51,534 nt of DNA, from the NCBI GenBank assembly GCA_017646005.1, contig JAGCNJ010000040.1:1-51534 (forward strand), read 5' to 3'. Position numbers and translations under genes: made by a program. Positions 1 to 7,231 of the stretch are shown here, piece by piece. This DNA comes from Clostridia bacterium. Its GTDB lineage: Bacteria; Bacillota; Clostridia; Oscillospirales; CAG-272. Every line of letters starts with the position of its first letter. Positions within the stretch are counted from its first letter, which is position 1. The notes under the pieces are model-generated. The model did not search any database. It saw only the letters and a program-made list of their open reading frames with translations, and had not been told where the DNA came from.

Positions 1-438
1 TACATCTTCCTCTGTAAGCGGATCTGCGCACTCATAGCGATAAACCTTTGATACGTGTCTTTTTGGAGAAAGCACGCGATGCGCGCCCTCTCCGTCATTG
101 GTTAGTATAATAAGTCCGAGCGTATTTTTATCAAGCCTTCCGCACGGAAATAACCCCAGCCTCTGATATTTTTCAGGCAAAAGCTCAAGCACCGTTTTTT
201 CGCGCGCATCATCGGTCGCCGAAACATATCCGTCAGGCTTATTTAACATTACGTAGACAAAGCGCTTATAGGTAAGCACCTCACCACGGAACACGAGTTC
301 ATCCTTTTCAGGGTCAATATGCACGTCCGGCTTTTTTATTACAACGCCGTTGACAAGTATCTCGCCGCGCTTGGCGGCCTTTGCGGCCTCACTTCTGCTT
401 GCCGCGCCAACGGTTGTAAGGAATTTGTCTATTCTCAT
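1..438 (-). CDS. rsuA: 16S rRNA pseudouridine synthase (RsuA/RluB family), 3' end outside window
   Basis: This gene is open at the left edge, so only the first 146 residues are present. The N-terminal S4 RNA-binding domain covers about residues 1-48 (start MRIDKFLT, with the typical VNG turn near residue 30). It is followed by the start of the catalytic domain, with LNKPDG near residue 66 and the catalytic motif GRLDKNT, in which D103 is the expected nucleophilic aspartate. Enzymes of this family isomerise a specific uridine in ribosomal RNA to pseudouridine. The exact target (small subunit U516 or large subunit) cannot be settled from the visible part. The ATG at 438 lies 15 bases after the stop of the small membrane peptide upstream, so the two are probably co-transcribed. 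Confidence 0.88.
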   Translation of the reverse strand, partial: MRIDKFLTTVGAASRSEAAKAAKRGEILVNGVVIKKPDVHIDPEKDELVFRGEVLTYKRFVYVMLNKPDGYVSATDDAREKTVLELLPEKYQRLGLFPCGRLDKNTLGLIILTNDGEGAHRVLSPKRHVSKVYRYECADPLTEEDV

Positions 439-453
439 AACACTACTCTTTTA

Positions 454-561
454 TTAAAATCTTACAAGCTCAACGATTATAAATCCCGCTATGACAGCCA
501 TTACCGAAAACACAACGAGAGAAATACAAAACGCGCTTTTGAAATCACTTTTCTTTTTCAA
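454..561 (-). CDS. 35-residue single-span membrane peptide, unknown function
   Basis: A short reading frame starts at TTG and is preceded by a clear AAGGAGAT ribosome binding site. The product begins with a basic stretch (MKKKSDFKS), followed by one hydrophobic segment of about 20 residues (roughly 11-31, cores SLVVFSVMAVIAG and FIIVEL), and ends LVRF. It sits between the beta-lactamase-like gene and rsuA on the same strand with short gaps, which supports it as a real operon member. I recognise no family. The topology predicts a small inner-membrane protein with a cytoplasmic basic N-terminus. The short length and non-ATG start limit confidence. Confidence 0.5.
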   Translation of the reverse strand: MKKKSDFKSAFCISLVVFSVMAVIAGFIIVELVRF

Positions 562-624
562 AACTATCTCCTTGTCAAAACGGATATATGCATATTATAC
601 CCATTATGTAAGTCAAAAACGCTT

Positions 625-1989
625 TTATCCGAGCAGATTATGTATCTTTTCAATCTTTTTGAATATCGCTCGCACAAAGCCGTCGGCATCTGCGCCTCCC
701 GAATCGATATCGGTAAATACTATCGCAATATACGGTCTTTCTCCGTACACTATAGCCGCATCGTGATACGCGTCTATATCCCATCCGTATTTATGTGCAA
801 CAATGTCACGACCGAGCGCCGACGCAGACAATACCAGATGTGCCGAATCGCTCATACACTCTCTCATAAACGCACCGTATTCATCGTCACGCAGAGTAAA
901 ATAGTATATATTCTTGAAGAATTCTCCCGCCTCGTTTACGCTCATATGCATATAATTAGAAAGCGGTGAGCGAAGTCCTAATTTGCGCGTGTAATCAAAA
1001 TAAAACTTATTTGTAAAACGATCCTTTACAAGCGCGAATGCTATATTATCGCTGTTCTTCAGAGAAAGCGCAAGAAGCTCTTTGTAGGTATACTCGCTTC
1101 CGTCTTCGGCATCCTTGAGCACGCCGGATCCGGGCTCATCCATAGTTTCGTGGTCAAGTACAACCTTCTGTTCAAGATCGAACAACTCTGCAAGATACTC
1201 GGGCGTGTACTTTTCTTTATCCTTTTCGGCTATTTCGAGCTCTCCCGATTCATATTCGGCAAGTGCCTGAAGGATCGCGGTTACGTACGGCGCTTTCATA
1301 ACGCTTGCACTGTCAAACACCTCGTCCCCGTTATAAGCATACTTAAATCCGCTTAAAATATCCTCATAATAGACCGCAACTCTGGGCGCGCGTGCACCTG
1401 CGGGTGTTACTATCTCATCAAGAGTAAGACTGTCGTTATATGCTTGACCAAGTGCATTTTTACCGTCTACTATATATTTATCTGCCTTATACCATCTGTG
1501 GTCGGCTATTTTTTCGTCCTTATCCTTCTTGTCTTTTTCAAGCTCCTCAAGCTCTTTTTCGCTGAGCGGTACACGGACGAGCGGCGAATTTTTCTTTATA
1601 TAATCTTCAAGCTCCTTTGCCGCAGCATGAAACACACCGAGATCGACCGTCTTTTTCTTTTCCTGTCTTTCAGTCATCTCATATATCTCCTGCCTTGTCT
1701 TTTCTATCTGCTCGAGCTTATTTTCGCTTTCTGTGACAAGCTCCGTATAATGAGTCCGGAAATGCTCCTCCATATTATCAAGACTTGCTTTAAGACTTTT
1801 GTTTTCACGCTCTTTTTCCTCAAGCTTATTTTCAAGCCCGGTTATTTCATAGTCAAGCTTCTTAGTAAGCTCTTCGCTCAAAGCCAAGGCTTCCTTGTTT
1901 CTGACAAGCCCTGCGGCAAAGACCAGTGAAAGCGACAAAAAAATTACAATAAGCACTATGCTTACAATTAAAAACCATTTTTTATTCAT
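625..1989 (-). CDS. Membrane-anchored serine beta-lactamase-like hydrolase with coiled coil
   Basis: The 454-residue product has an N-terminal membrane anchor (about residues 7-27) and then a charged coiled coil (about 38-115, heptad-like E/K/L pattern). The C-terminal domain resembles class A beta-lactamases and D-Ala peptidases (beta-lactamase2 family). The three active-site elements are visible: S229-V-M-K232 (SxxK), S313-D-N315 (SDN) and K400-Y-G402 in place of KTG. Such proteins are usually cell-surface serine hydrolases. True beta-lactamase activity cannot be inferred, and a role at peptidoglycan is equally possible. The start ATG follows a GGAAG site directly after the fumarase gene stop. 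The long coiled coil is an unusual addition and suggests the catalytic domain is held away from the membrane. Confidence 0.75.
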   Translation of the reverse strand: MNKKWFLIVSIVLIVIFLSLSLVFAAGLVRNKEALALSEELTKKLDYEITGLENKLEEKERENKSLKASLDNMEEHFRTHYTELVTESENKLEQIEKTRQEIYEMTERQEKKKTVDLGVFHAAAKELEDYIKKNSPLVRVPLSEKELEELEKDKKDKDEKIADHRWYKADKYIVDGKNALGQAYNDSLTLDEIVTPAGARAPRVAVYYEDILSGFKYAYNGDEVFDSASVMKAPYVTAILQALAEYESGELEIAEKDKEKYTPEYLAELFDLEQKVVLDHETMDEPGSGVLKDAEDGSEYTYKELLALSLKNSDNIAFALVKDRFTNKFYFDYTRKLGLRSPLSNYMHMSVNEAGEFFKNIYYFTLRDDEYGAFMRECMSDSAHLVLSASALGRDIVAHKYGWDIDAYHDAAIVYGERPYIAIVFTDIDSGGADADGFVRAIFKKIEKIHNLLG

Positions 1990-1998
1990 TATTCTTCC

Positions 1999-2841
1999 TT
2001 ATAGCCATGCTTCCGTGTGACGTGCAACGTGGCAGTTTATATTTACGGCAACGGGCAAACCCGCTATATGTGTCGGATAAGTCTCGATATGCACGGCAAG
2101 CGCGGTAGTATCGCCGCCAAAGCCCTGCGGACCTATTCCGAGTGTGTTTATTTCATCAAGCATCTTTTTTTCAAGCTCTGCAAAACGAGCGTCAGTATTG
2201 CCTGATCCGATCTCCCTTGCAAGCGCACGCTTTGCAAGCAGGGGCGCGTATTCGAAGGTGCCGCCGATACCTACGCCCACAACTATCGGCGGGCAGGGAT
2301 TGCTGCCGGCAACTTTTACCGTTTCCTTTACAAATTCGATTATATCACTTTCGCTTGCGGAAGGATTGAACATTTTTATCTTACTCATATTCTCGCTTCC
2401 AAAGCCCTTTGGAGCGGCAGTAAGATGCAATTTATCCCCCGGTACAAGTCTTATATGTATAACAGCCGGTGTGTTATCGTTTGTGTTTACACGCTCGTAT
2501 ATCGGATATTTCACCACAGATTTGCGTAAATATCCGTTTGTATACGCGAGTTTTACACCTTCGTTGACAGCACGCTCAAAATCTCCGTTTATATGCAAAT
2601 CACATCCGATATCGGCAAAAAGCACCGCCATACCCGTATCCTGACAGATAGGCACCTCAAGCTCCTTTGCCGCCGATATATTATCTTCAATAGTTTCAAG
2701 TATACTCCTTGCAAGCGGATCACGCTCACATTTTGCGCATCTTTTAATTGTCGCCTCGGTCTCATCCGAAAGCTTATAGTTTGCGCTTATAAACAGCTTT
2801 TCAACTGCTTCGACTATATCCTTTTCGCTTATCTCCCTCAT
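1999..2841 (-). CDS. fumA: Fumarate hydratase, class I (Fe-S), alpha subunit
   Basis: The 280-residue protein matches the N-terminal half (alpha subunit) of oxygen-sensitive class I fumarases and L-tartrate dehydratases, which reversibly hydrate fumarate to malate. Three cysteines expected to bind the [4Fe-4S] cluster stand in PICQDTG, NPCPP and INCHVARH. Other family signatures are AAPKGFGSEN and GIGGTFEYAP. The length fits a stand-alone alpha subunit, so a separate beta subunit is needed, yet the next gene is a beta-lactamase-like hydrolase and no beta subunit occurs in the window. A good ribosome site (AAAGGA) precedes the ATG. A palindromic hairpin lies between this gene and divIC. Tartrate dehydratase is the main alternative. 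Confidence 0.87.
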   Translation of the reverse strand: MREISEKDIVEAVEKLFISANYKLSDETEATIKRCAKCERDPLARSILETIEDNISAAKELEVPICQDTGMAVLFADIGCDLHINGDFERAVNEGVKLAYTNGYLRKSVVKYPIYERVNTNDNTPAVIHIRLVPGDKLHLTAAPKGFGSENMSKIKMFNPSASESDIIEFVKETVKVAGSNPCPPIVVGVGIGGTFEYAPLLAKRALAREIGSGNTDARFAELEKKMLDEINTLGIGPQGFGGDTTALAVHIETYPTHIAGLPVAVNINCHVARHTEAWL

Positions 2842-2870
2842 ATTTTGTTTCCTTTCATATTCACTAATAA

Positions 2871-2913
2871 AATTACTGTATACGCGCGCTCAAAGCCCAC
2901 GTATACAGTAATT
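2871..2913 (-). terminator. Hairpin between divIC and fumarase gene
   Basis: A perfect 14-base inverted repeat (AATTACTGTATACG and its complement) is separated by a 15-base loop. Read on the minus strand the stem runs into TTTTATT, as in an intrinsic terminator, although the stem is A+T-rich. It probably ends transcription of the yab/divIC block before fumA. An attenuator or an operator on DNA is also possible. Confidence 0.5.
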
Positions 2914-2920
2914 ACAGTTC

Positions 2921-3220
2921 TTATTGCTCGAGATCATTGTAAAATATAATTTCCTCTGGGAGACAATAATTGAGCTTTTCTTTTGCTACGCTGATTATGT
3001 ATTCGTCGTCAAACGGAGCTTCAAGCTTGTTCTCCAGTTCTTCGACACGCTCTGAGTAATAATCAATTTTTCCCTGTATTTCAGACTGCTGTGACATCTG
3101 ATTTGAGTATTCGATTCCGAAGCCGATATTTCTCACGATGCAAAAAAGCACGACCACAGCTATCGCAAGCTTAGCCGGAAGGCTTAATTTTCTTATTCCT
3201 TGCTTTCTTTCTTCGCTCAT
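2921..3220 (-). CDS. divIC: Septum formation initiator DivIC/FtsB-like
   Basis: This 99-residue bitopic protein has a short basic cytoplasmic N-terminus, one membrane segment (about residues 16-33), then a coiled coil (about 42-66) and a short extracellular tail containing AKEKLNYCLPEE, typical of DivIC/FtsB. These proteins bind FtsL and FtsQ/DivIB in the divisome and help activate septal peptidoglycan synthesis. The position directly after yabQ is the same as in Bacillus and other spore formers, which supports DivIC rather than FtsL. The start overlaps the end of yabQ by 50 bases and carries its own strong AAAGGAG site, so translation is probably coupled. Confidence 0.87.
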   Translation of the reverse strand: MSEERKQGIRKLSLPAKLAIAVVVLFCIVRNIGFGIEYSNQMSQQSEIQGKIDYYSERVEELENKLEAPFDDEYIISVAKEKLNYCLPEEIIFYNDLEQ

Positions 3221-3899
3221 TACCGACTCTCCTTTCCTTTAACTTCAAATCATCCTGCCCCGACCTTGCCAAAGCGGATTTTTCAAAAGCGAAAAATCCT
3301 CTTTGCGCTGATAGAAGAAGCCTTTCGGATTCTTTTTTGTCGGCATAGCGTATACGCTTAAGTTTAAGCCTGTTAACAGGCACCGATATTGCCTTTGCAA
3401 TTATGATAAGTATTGGTTTTGCGATCTTGTAAAAGGTAAAAAACAGGGCAAGGCGGATCAGTGATACTGCCATGCCTGATATCGCCGCACTTAATTTTGC
3501 TACGGTAAAATAATATGCTGTAAAGCCTGCCGCGGCGCCGAGGTATATATACAGCCGTAGCTGACCGAAATTCAACTGAAACAAAAATACCGTGAAGAAC
3601 AGCGAAGATATAATAAAAAACAGTATATCCTCAAAAAATATAAGAACAGTTACTGTTTTCTCCTTTATATGCCCAAGTTTGGAGAGCAAAATCTTTGTTT
3701 GCTCATTTCTTTCGGGAATGATACCTCTGATTATTCCTTCAATACGATTATCACCTGCGTTCATTTTTCCGATTCCGTTTCCGAAGACAAGAACTCTCGA
3801 TATCCTGAAAATATCGTACAGCACTCCGAAAAACAAGCCTATGATAAACGAATATGTCAGAATCATGAGCTGGTCGCTCTGGGAAACATAAAAAGCCAT
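3171..3899 (-). CDS. yabQ: Spore cortex biosynthesis protein YabQ
   Basis: The 242-residue protein has several hydrophobic segments in its first two thirds (about residues 10-30, 80-105, 112-130 and 140-165) and a very basic C-terminal tail (KLKRIRYADKK, later RRKKARNKKIK). The opening (FYVSQSDQLMILTYSFIIGL) and the motif GVLYDIFRISR are characteristic of YabQ, a membrane protein needed for assembly of the spore cortex. Identity is supported by its place between yabP and divIC, the order found in Bacillus subtilis. Its ATG is one base after the yabP stop. The gene's end is overlapped by divIC. Confidence 0.88.
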   Translation of the reverse strand: MAFYVSQSDQLMILTYSFIIGLFFGVLYDIFRISRVLVFGNGIGKMNAGDNRIEGIIRGIIPERNEQTKILLSKLGHIKEKTVTVLIFFEDILFFIISSLFFTVFLFQLNFGQLRLYIYLGAAAGFTAYYFTVAKLSAAISGMAVSLIRLALFFTFYKIAKPILIIIAKAISVPVNRLKLKRIRYADKKESERLLLSAQRGFFAFEKSALARSGQDDLKLKERRVGNERRKKARNKKIKPSG

Positions 3900-3900
3900 A

Positions 3901-4167
3901 TTATCCGTGCTTTTTCCTCGAGCGTTTGTTCTGATCCTTATCGGTATAATACAAAAGATCGATATGCCCCGTCATTTCAAGTATCTTGCCCGACACGTCG
4001 AGCTTTACTATATGAAGTGAGCTTCCCTCAATATTGAGTATACCCATGCAAGAGCATATCGCGATAGCGGTATCATCAAAGCCTATTACGTCCTCAACTC
4101 CGCTGATGCGAAGTCTTGCTCTGCCGTCCATTTTTATTTCGTGTACATTATTTTCGGTCTGTTCCAT
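3901..4167 (-). CDS. yabP: Sporulation protein YabP
   Basis: The 88-residue soluble protein contains the YabP/YqfC core: a run of short beta strands with DGRARLRISGVEDVIGFDD near the start and NIEGSSLHIVKLDVSGK in the middle. YabP acts in the mother cell during sporulation and is usually paired with YabQ, as here. A GGGAG ribosome site precedes the ATG. The final residues (DKDQNKRSRKKHG) form a basic tail. The family is short and well conserved, so the call rests on both sequence and synteny. Confidence 0.87.
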   Translation of the reverse strand: MEQTENNVHEIKMDGRARLRISGVEDVIGFDDTAIAICSCMGILNIEGSSLHIVKLDVSGKILEMTGHIDLLYYTDKDQNKRSRKKHG

Positions 4168-4222
4168 CTCTCTGCTCCCTTCGCTTTCTCATATATAATA
4201 TATGAAAAAAGGAAGCCAAGTA

Positions 4223-4468
4223 TTACTGAGAAAGAACCTCATACAAAGAGGATGCGTCGCTTTTCGCGACCGTTTCACGCACATCGAGAACACGAATCCG
4301 GAGAGTTTTCTCTCCGAATCGTATCTCAATTATGTCATTCTCTTTTACATCGTATGATGCTTTAGCACGCTTGCCGTTTACGCTCACGTGCTCGGTATCG
4401 CACGCATCGTTTGCGACTGTTCGCCGCTTGATTATGCGCGAGACCTTGAGAAATTTATCAAGGCGCAT
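4223..4468 (-). CDS. rqcP: S4-domain RNA-binding protein RqcP (YabO family)
   Basis: This 81-residue protein consists almost entirely of one S4 RNA-binding domain (MRLDKFLKVSRIIKRRTVA, then VNGKRAKASYDVKEND). In Bacillota the yabO product, now called RqcP, joins RqcH on stalled 50S subunits and assists C-terminal alanine tailing of incomplete proteins. It is closely related to Hsp15, which is the other possible name. Its ATG lies four bases after the HU stop codon, suggesting translational coupling. It precedes yabP, as in other spore formers. Confidence 0.87.
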   Translation of the reverse strand: MRLDKFLKVSRIIKRRTVANDACDTEHVSVNGKRAKASYDVKENDIIEIRFGEKTLRIRVLDVRETVAKSDASSLYEVLSQ

Positions 4469-4472
4469 TAAA

Positions 4473-4748
4473 TTACTTGTTTACCTTTGCCTTGAGAGAA
4501 GAACCTGCAGAGAAGGAAACGTTCTTGGATGCAGGAATTGTCATAGCTGCGCCTGTCTGGGGGTTACGGCCCTGACGAGCTTCTCTGGACTTAACGCCGA
4601 ATGTACCAAAGCCAACGAGCTGTACCTTATCGCCCTTAGCGAGTGCGCTCTCGATAGCTGCGAATACTGCGTTAACTGCCTTTTCGCTATCTGTCTTCTT
4701 CATTCCTGCTGCTTCTGCAACTGCTTCGATTAACTGTGTCTTGTTCAT
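4473..4748 (-). CDS. hup: HU-family DNA-binding protein
   Basis: The 91-residue product is a standard HU/IHF-type nucleoid protein: helical dimerisation part MNKTQLIEAVAEAAG, then VQLVGFGTFGVKSREARQGR and the DNA-wrapping arm with RNPQTGAAMTIPASK. It binds and bends double-stranded DNA with little sequence preference. I chose the ATG at 4748, which follows an AAAGG site and gives the usual HU start. A longer upstream extension from an alternative codon does not fit the family. The gene has its own consensus promoter and lies between mazG and rqcP, where an HU gene is also found in some other Clostridia. Confidence 0.95.
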   Translation of the reverse strand: MNKTQLIEAVAEAAGMKKTDSEKAVNAVFAAIESALAKGDKVQLVGFGTFGVKSREARQGRNPQTGAAMTIPASKNVSFSAGSSLKAKVNK

Positions 4749-4820
4749 GTCATAAAACCTTTCTTTTCTTTTATTTTTTGATTTGATATGCCGGATACCA
4801 AACACAATATCGGTAACTAT

Positions 4821-4849
4821 ATTATATCATCAATTTCGCCCAATATCAA
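4821..4849 (-). promoter_or_regulatory. Sigma-A type promoter of hup
   Basis: On the minus strand TTGATA (4849-4844) and TATAAT (4826-4821) are separated by 17 bases. The predicted start of transcription is about 65 bases before the HU ATG. The promoter lies in the gap after mazG, so hup-rqcP-yabP-yabQ-divIC can be transcribed independently of the upstream genes. Confidence 0.8.
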
Positions 4850-4899
4850 GGGGATTTTTCAACTTTTTTTGCTTTTTTGACAGATTTTCAGTATATTTT

Positions 4900-5568
4900 T
4901 CATATTTTTTTGATATTTTTTATTTCATCGGTGCATTTTTGCTCTAAAAGCTCTTCAAGATCAATGCCTTTTTTGTTCGCGCTCTTGCAGATTTTCATCA
5001 AAATCTCGGCATATTCAGCCTTATCAAGAGCGTCCAAGCCGGCATCATCCTCACACAGTACAAGCCCGTTTTTTTCCGCCTTTTTATTTATCTTCTGCGC
5101 ACGCATAAGCGACGGAAGAGTTTTCGGCACACTTTCAAGCACGTCACCTACATTCTTCTGCCCCTTTTCAATTTTCTTTATAGCGTCCCAATTATCACTC
5201 ACGCCCTCAGGAGTGTTGATTGAAAGCTCTCCGAATACGTGAGGATGTCTGAAGATAAGCTTTTTACATATACCCGACACGACGTCGTTTATATCAAAGC
5301 TTCCCTTTTCCTTTTCCATCTGGGTATGGAACACCACCTGCAGCATAACGTCACCAAGCTCCTCGCAAAGATGCACTGCATTTTCCTCGTCTATTGCCTC
5401 GCATACCTCATACGCCTCTTCAATAAAATTCTTGCGTATGCTTTTGTGATCCTGCTCTCTGTCCCATACACATCCTTGCGGCGATCGCAACAACGCCATT
5501 ATATCGCACAGATCGTCAAAGGTATAGCTGTTTTTGTTTTTAAGTCCTGCTTTTATATCTTCCATCAT
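4900..5568 (-). CDS. mazG: Nucleoside triphosphate pyrophosphohydrolase MazG
   Basis: The 222-residue protein carries the MazG all-alpha NTP pyrophosphatase fold. The N-terminal copy has LLRSPQGCVWDREQDHKS and the metal-binding pattern EEAYEVCEAID...CEELGD (about residues 50-74). RHPHVFGE follows near residue 111, and a weaker second half ends the protein. It hydrolyses NTPs to NMP and pyrophosphate and is thought to clean non-canonical nucleotides. The Bacillus YabN protein at the same locus carries an extra methylase domain that is absent here. The ATG (one of two adjacent) follows AAGGA, seven bases after the spoVB stop. Confidence 0.92.
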   Translation of the reverse strand: MMEDIKAGLKNKNSYTFDDLCDIMALLRSPQGCVWDREQDHKSIRKNFIEEAYEVCEAIDEENAVHLCEELGDVMLQVVFHTQMEKEKGSFDINDVVSGICKKLIFRHPHVFGELSINTPEGVSDNWDAIKKIEKGQKNVGDVLESVPKTLPSLMRAQKINKKAEKNGLVLCEDDAGLDALDKAEYAEILMKICKSANKKGIDLEELLEQKCTDEIKNIKKI

Positions 5569-5575
5569 CCGATCC

Positions 5576-7186
5576 TTATTTTACCACTCTGAGTCTTTTG
5601 AATACCGAGTAAATCTTTTCCCCCTTGGGAAGTATCATAATATCGTCCTTGTCAAGACATTTCATAACAAGCACCGAGGCGAGATATACTATCGCCGCCG
5701 CTCCGATAGCCGCGACGGTTGCCACGGTATTTCCCGTAATATCAACCAGCACGTGGCTTGTGGCTATCGCAACAATACCGCAAAGTGCTCCTGCGACAAG
5801 CGGCTTTACGTACACGTTTAACATGCTCGGCACAACGCTTGTATATTTCGCTACAAAGTACATATTCATCACGACTATCGTCGCATAGCATAAAAACGTT
5901 CCGACAGGTGAGCCGTATTTGCCAAGCACAGGAATGAGAAGATAGCTCGAAACAAGCTTTACTGCAGAGCCTGCAAGCATTGATGAGATGGGCTTTTTCT
6001 CATAGCCGTAAGCCTGGAGTATCGCATTCGTTATTGCAAGCATACACACGAAGAACACCGAAGGGGCAAGCACGGTAAGCATACTTGCTCCGTTATCAAC
6101 AAGCTCACGCGCAAAAAACAGATCAAGTATCTGATAAGAAAGCACCGTCAGCCCCACCGCGCAGGGCATCGCTATAAGCGAGGTCAGCTTTATTGACGAA
6201 TGCATATACTTTTTCGCTTCGTCATATTCTCTTCTCGTCACCGCCGCGGTTATGAGCGGTACAACCGAATAGGTGATCGCATATATAAGCACGGGTGGGA
6301 GATTGAACATCGGCACAGCAAGAGAGGTATAGTTTCCGTATATCTTTATAGCATCGGCGTTTGAGTATCCGAATGCCATAAGTCTGTCGGTCATAACGAG
6401 CGTATCGAATATGTTCGTGAGACTCATCACCGACGAGCTTATAGTTATCGGCACGGCAAGCTTTATAAGTCTTGACGCTATTTTATGCGTGGGCAAAAGA
6501 TTTTCCTCTTCGCCATCAAGCCTTGAATATTCCGCGTCATATTTTTTATCGTTGAAGAAGAATTTTGTTCCGCACAAGAACAAAAATCCCGCAGCTATTC
6601 CTACGAAAATTCCAAGAAGCGCACAAGCTGCGACCTCGGAAATATCCATTCCGAGAGAAAGTGTATATTTTGCGATCGATATACCGATAAAAAGCTTACC
6701 GCAAGCCTCCATAACCTGCGATACAGCTGTCGGAAACATTATCTGATAGCCCTGAAAATATCCCCTGAGCGCGCTTGCAAGACAGCTGAAAAATAGCGAC
6801 GGTGCTATTGCCGCTATACATACAGCCGCTTCGGGTGCACGGATAAAGCCTGCGAGCTTATCCGCGCCTATTACCATTATCAGCGTGCCGACAAGTCCTA
6901 TCGCAAAGAAAAGCAAAAGCACCGTGCGAAGCACAATCTTTATCTGCTTTGCATTGGCACGCGCCCTGTATTCGCTGACCATCATAGACACAGCTACCGA
7001 AAGTCCCGCGGTCGTGAGCATATAGAACCACGCATATATCGTATACGCGGAATTGAAATAGCCCATACCGGTTTCGCCTATAAGATTGGTCAAGGGTATC
7101 TTGAACAAAAGCCCTACAGCCTTTATTACTATATTCGAAAATGTCAAAAGCAACATTCCCGAAAAGAATCTTTTCTGAGTGGACAT
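5576..7186 (-). CDS. spoVB: Stage V sporulation protein B, MOP-superfamily flippase
   Basis: This 536-residue integral membrane protein has about 14 hydrophobic segments and the MOP/MATE-type polysaccharide flippase fold. The start GMLLLTFSNIVIKAVGLLFK with IPLTNLIGETGMGYFN is typical of SpoVB/MurJ-like lipid-linked precursor transporters. SpoVB is needed for spore cortex formation and probably moves lipid II or a related molecule across the forespore outer membrane. Its position directly upstream of mazG-rqcP-yabP-yabQ reproduces the Bacillus yabM/spoVB locus. The ATG has a GGAGG site at close range. A vegetative MurJ/YtgP-like role is the alternative. Confidence 0.88.
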   Translation of the reverse strand: MSTQKRFFSGMLLLTFSNIVIKAVGLLFKIPLTNLIGETGMGYFNSAYTIYAWFYMLTTAGLSVAVSMMVSEYRARANAKQIKIVLRTVLLLFFAIGLVGTLIMVIGADKLAGFIRAPEAAVCIAAIAPSLFFSCLASALRGYFQGYQIMFPTAVSQVMEACGKLFIGISIAKYTLSLGMDISEVAACALLGIFVGIAAGFLFLCGTKFFFNDKKYDAEYSRLDGEEENLLPTHKIASRLIKLAVPITISSSVMSLTNIFDTLVMTDRLMAFGYSNADAIKIYGNYTSLAVPMFNLPPVLIYAITYSVVPLITAAVTRREYDEAKKYMHSSIKLTSLIAMPCAVGLTVLSYQILDLFFARELVDNGASMLTVLAPSVFFVCMLAITNAILQAYGYEKKPISSMLAGSAVKLVSSYLLIPVLGKYGSPVGTFLCYATIVVMNMYFVAKYTSVVPSMLNVYVKPLVAGALCGIVAIATSHVLVDITGNTVATVAAIGAAAIVYLASVLVMKCLDKDDIMILPKGEKIYSVFKRLRVVK

Positions 7187-7231
7187 ACTGCCTCCAAAGC
7201 AATTTTTTCAAATGTTTCTTACATTATAAAA

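Noticed and set aside
319-969. Plus-strand frame of 216 codons over rsuA and the beta-lactamase-like gene
   Set aside because: Shadow of minus-strand genes; no ribosome site or recognisable domain.
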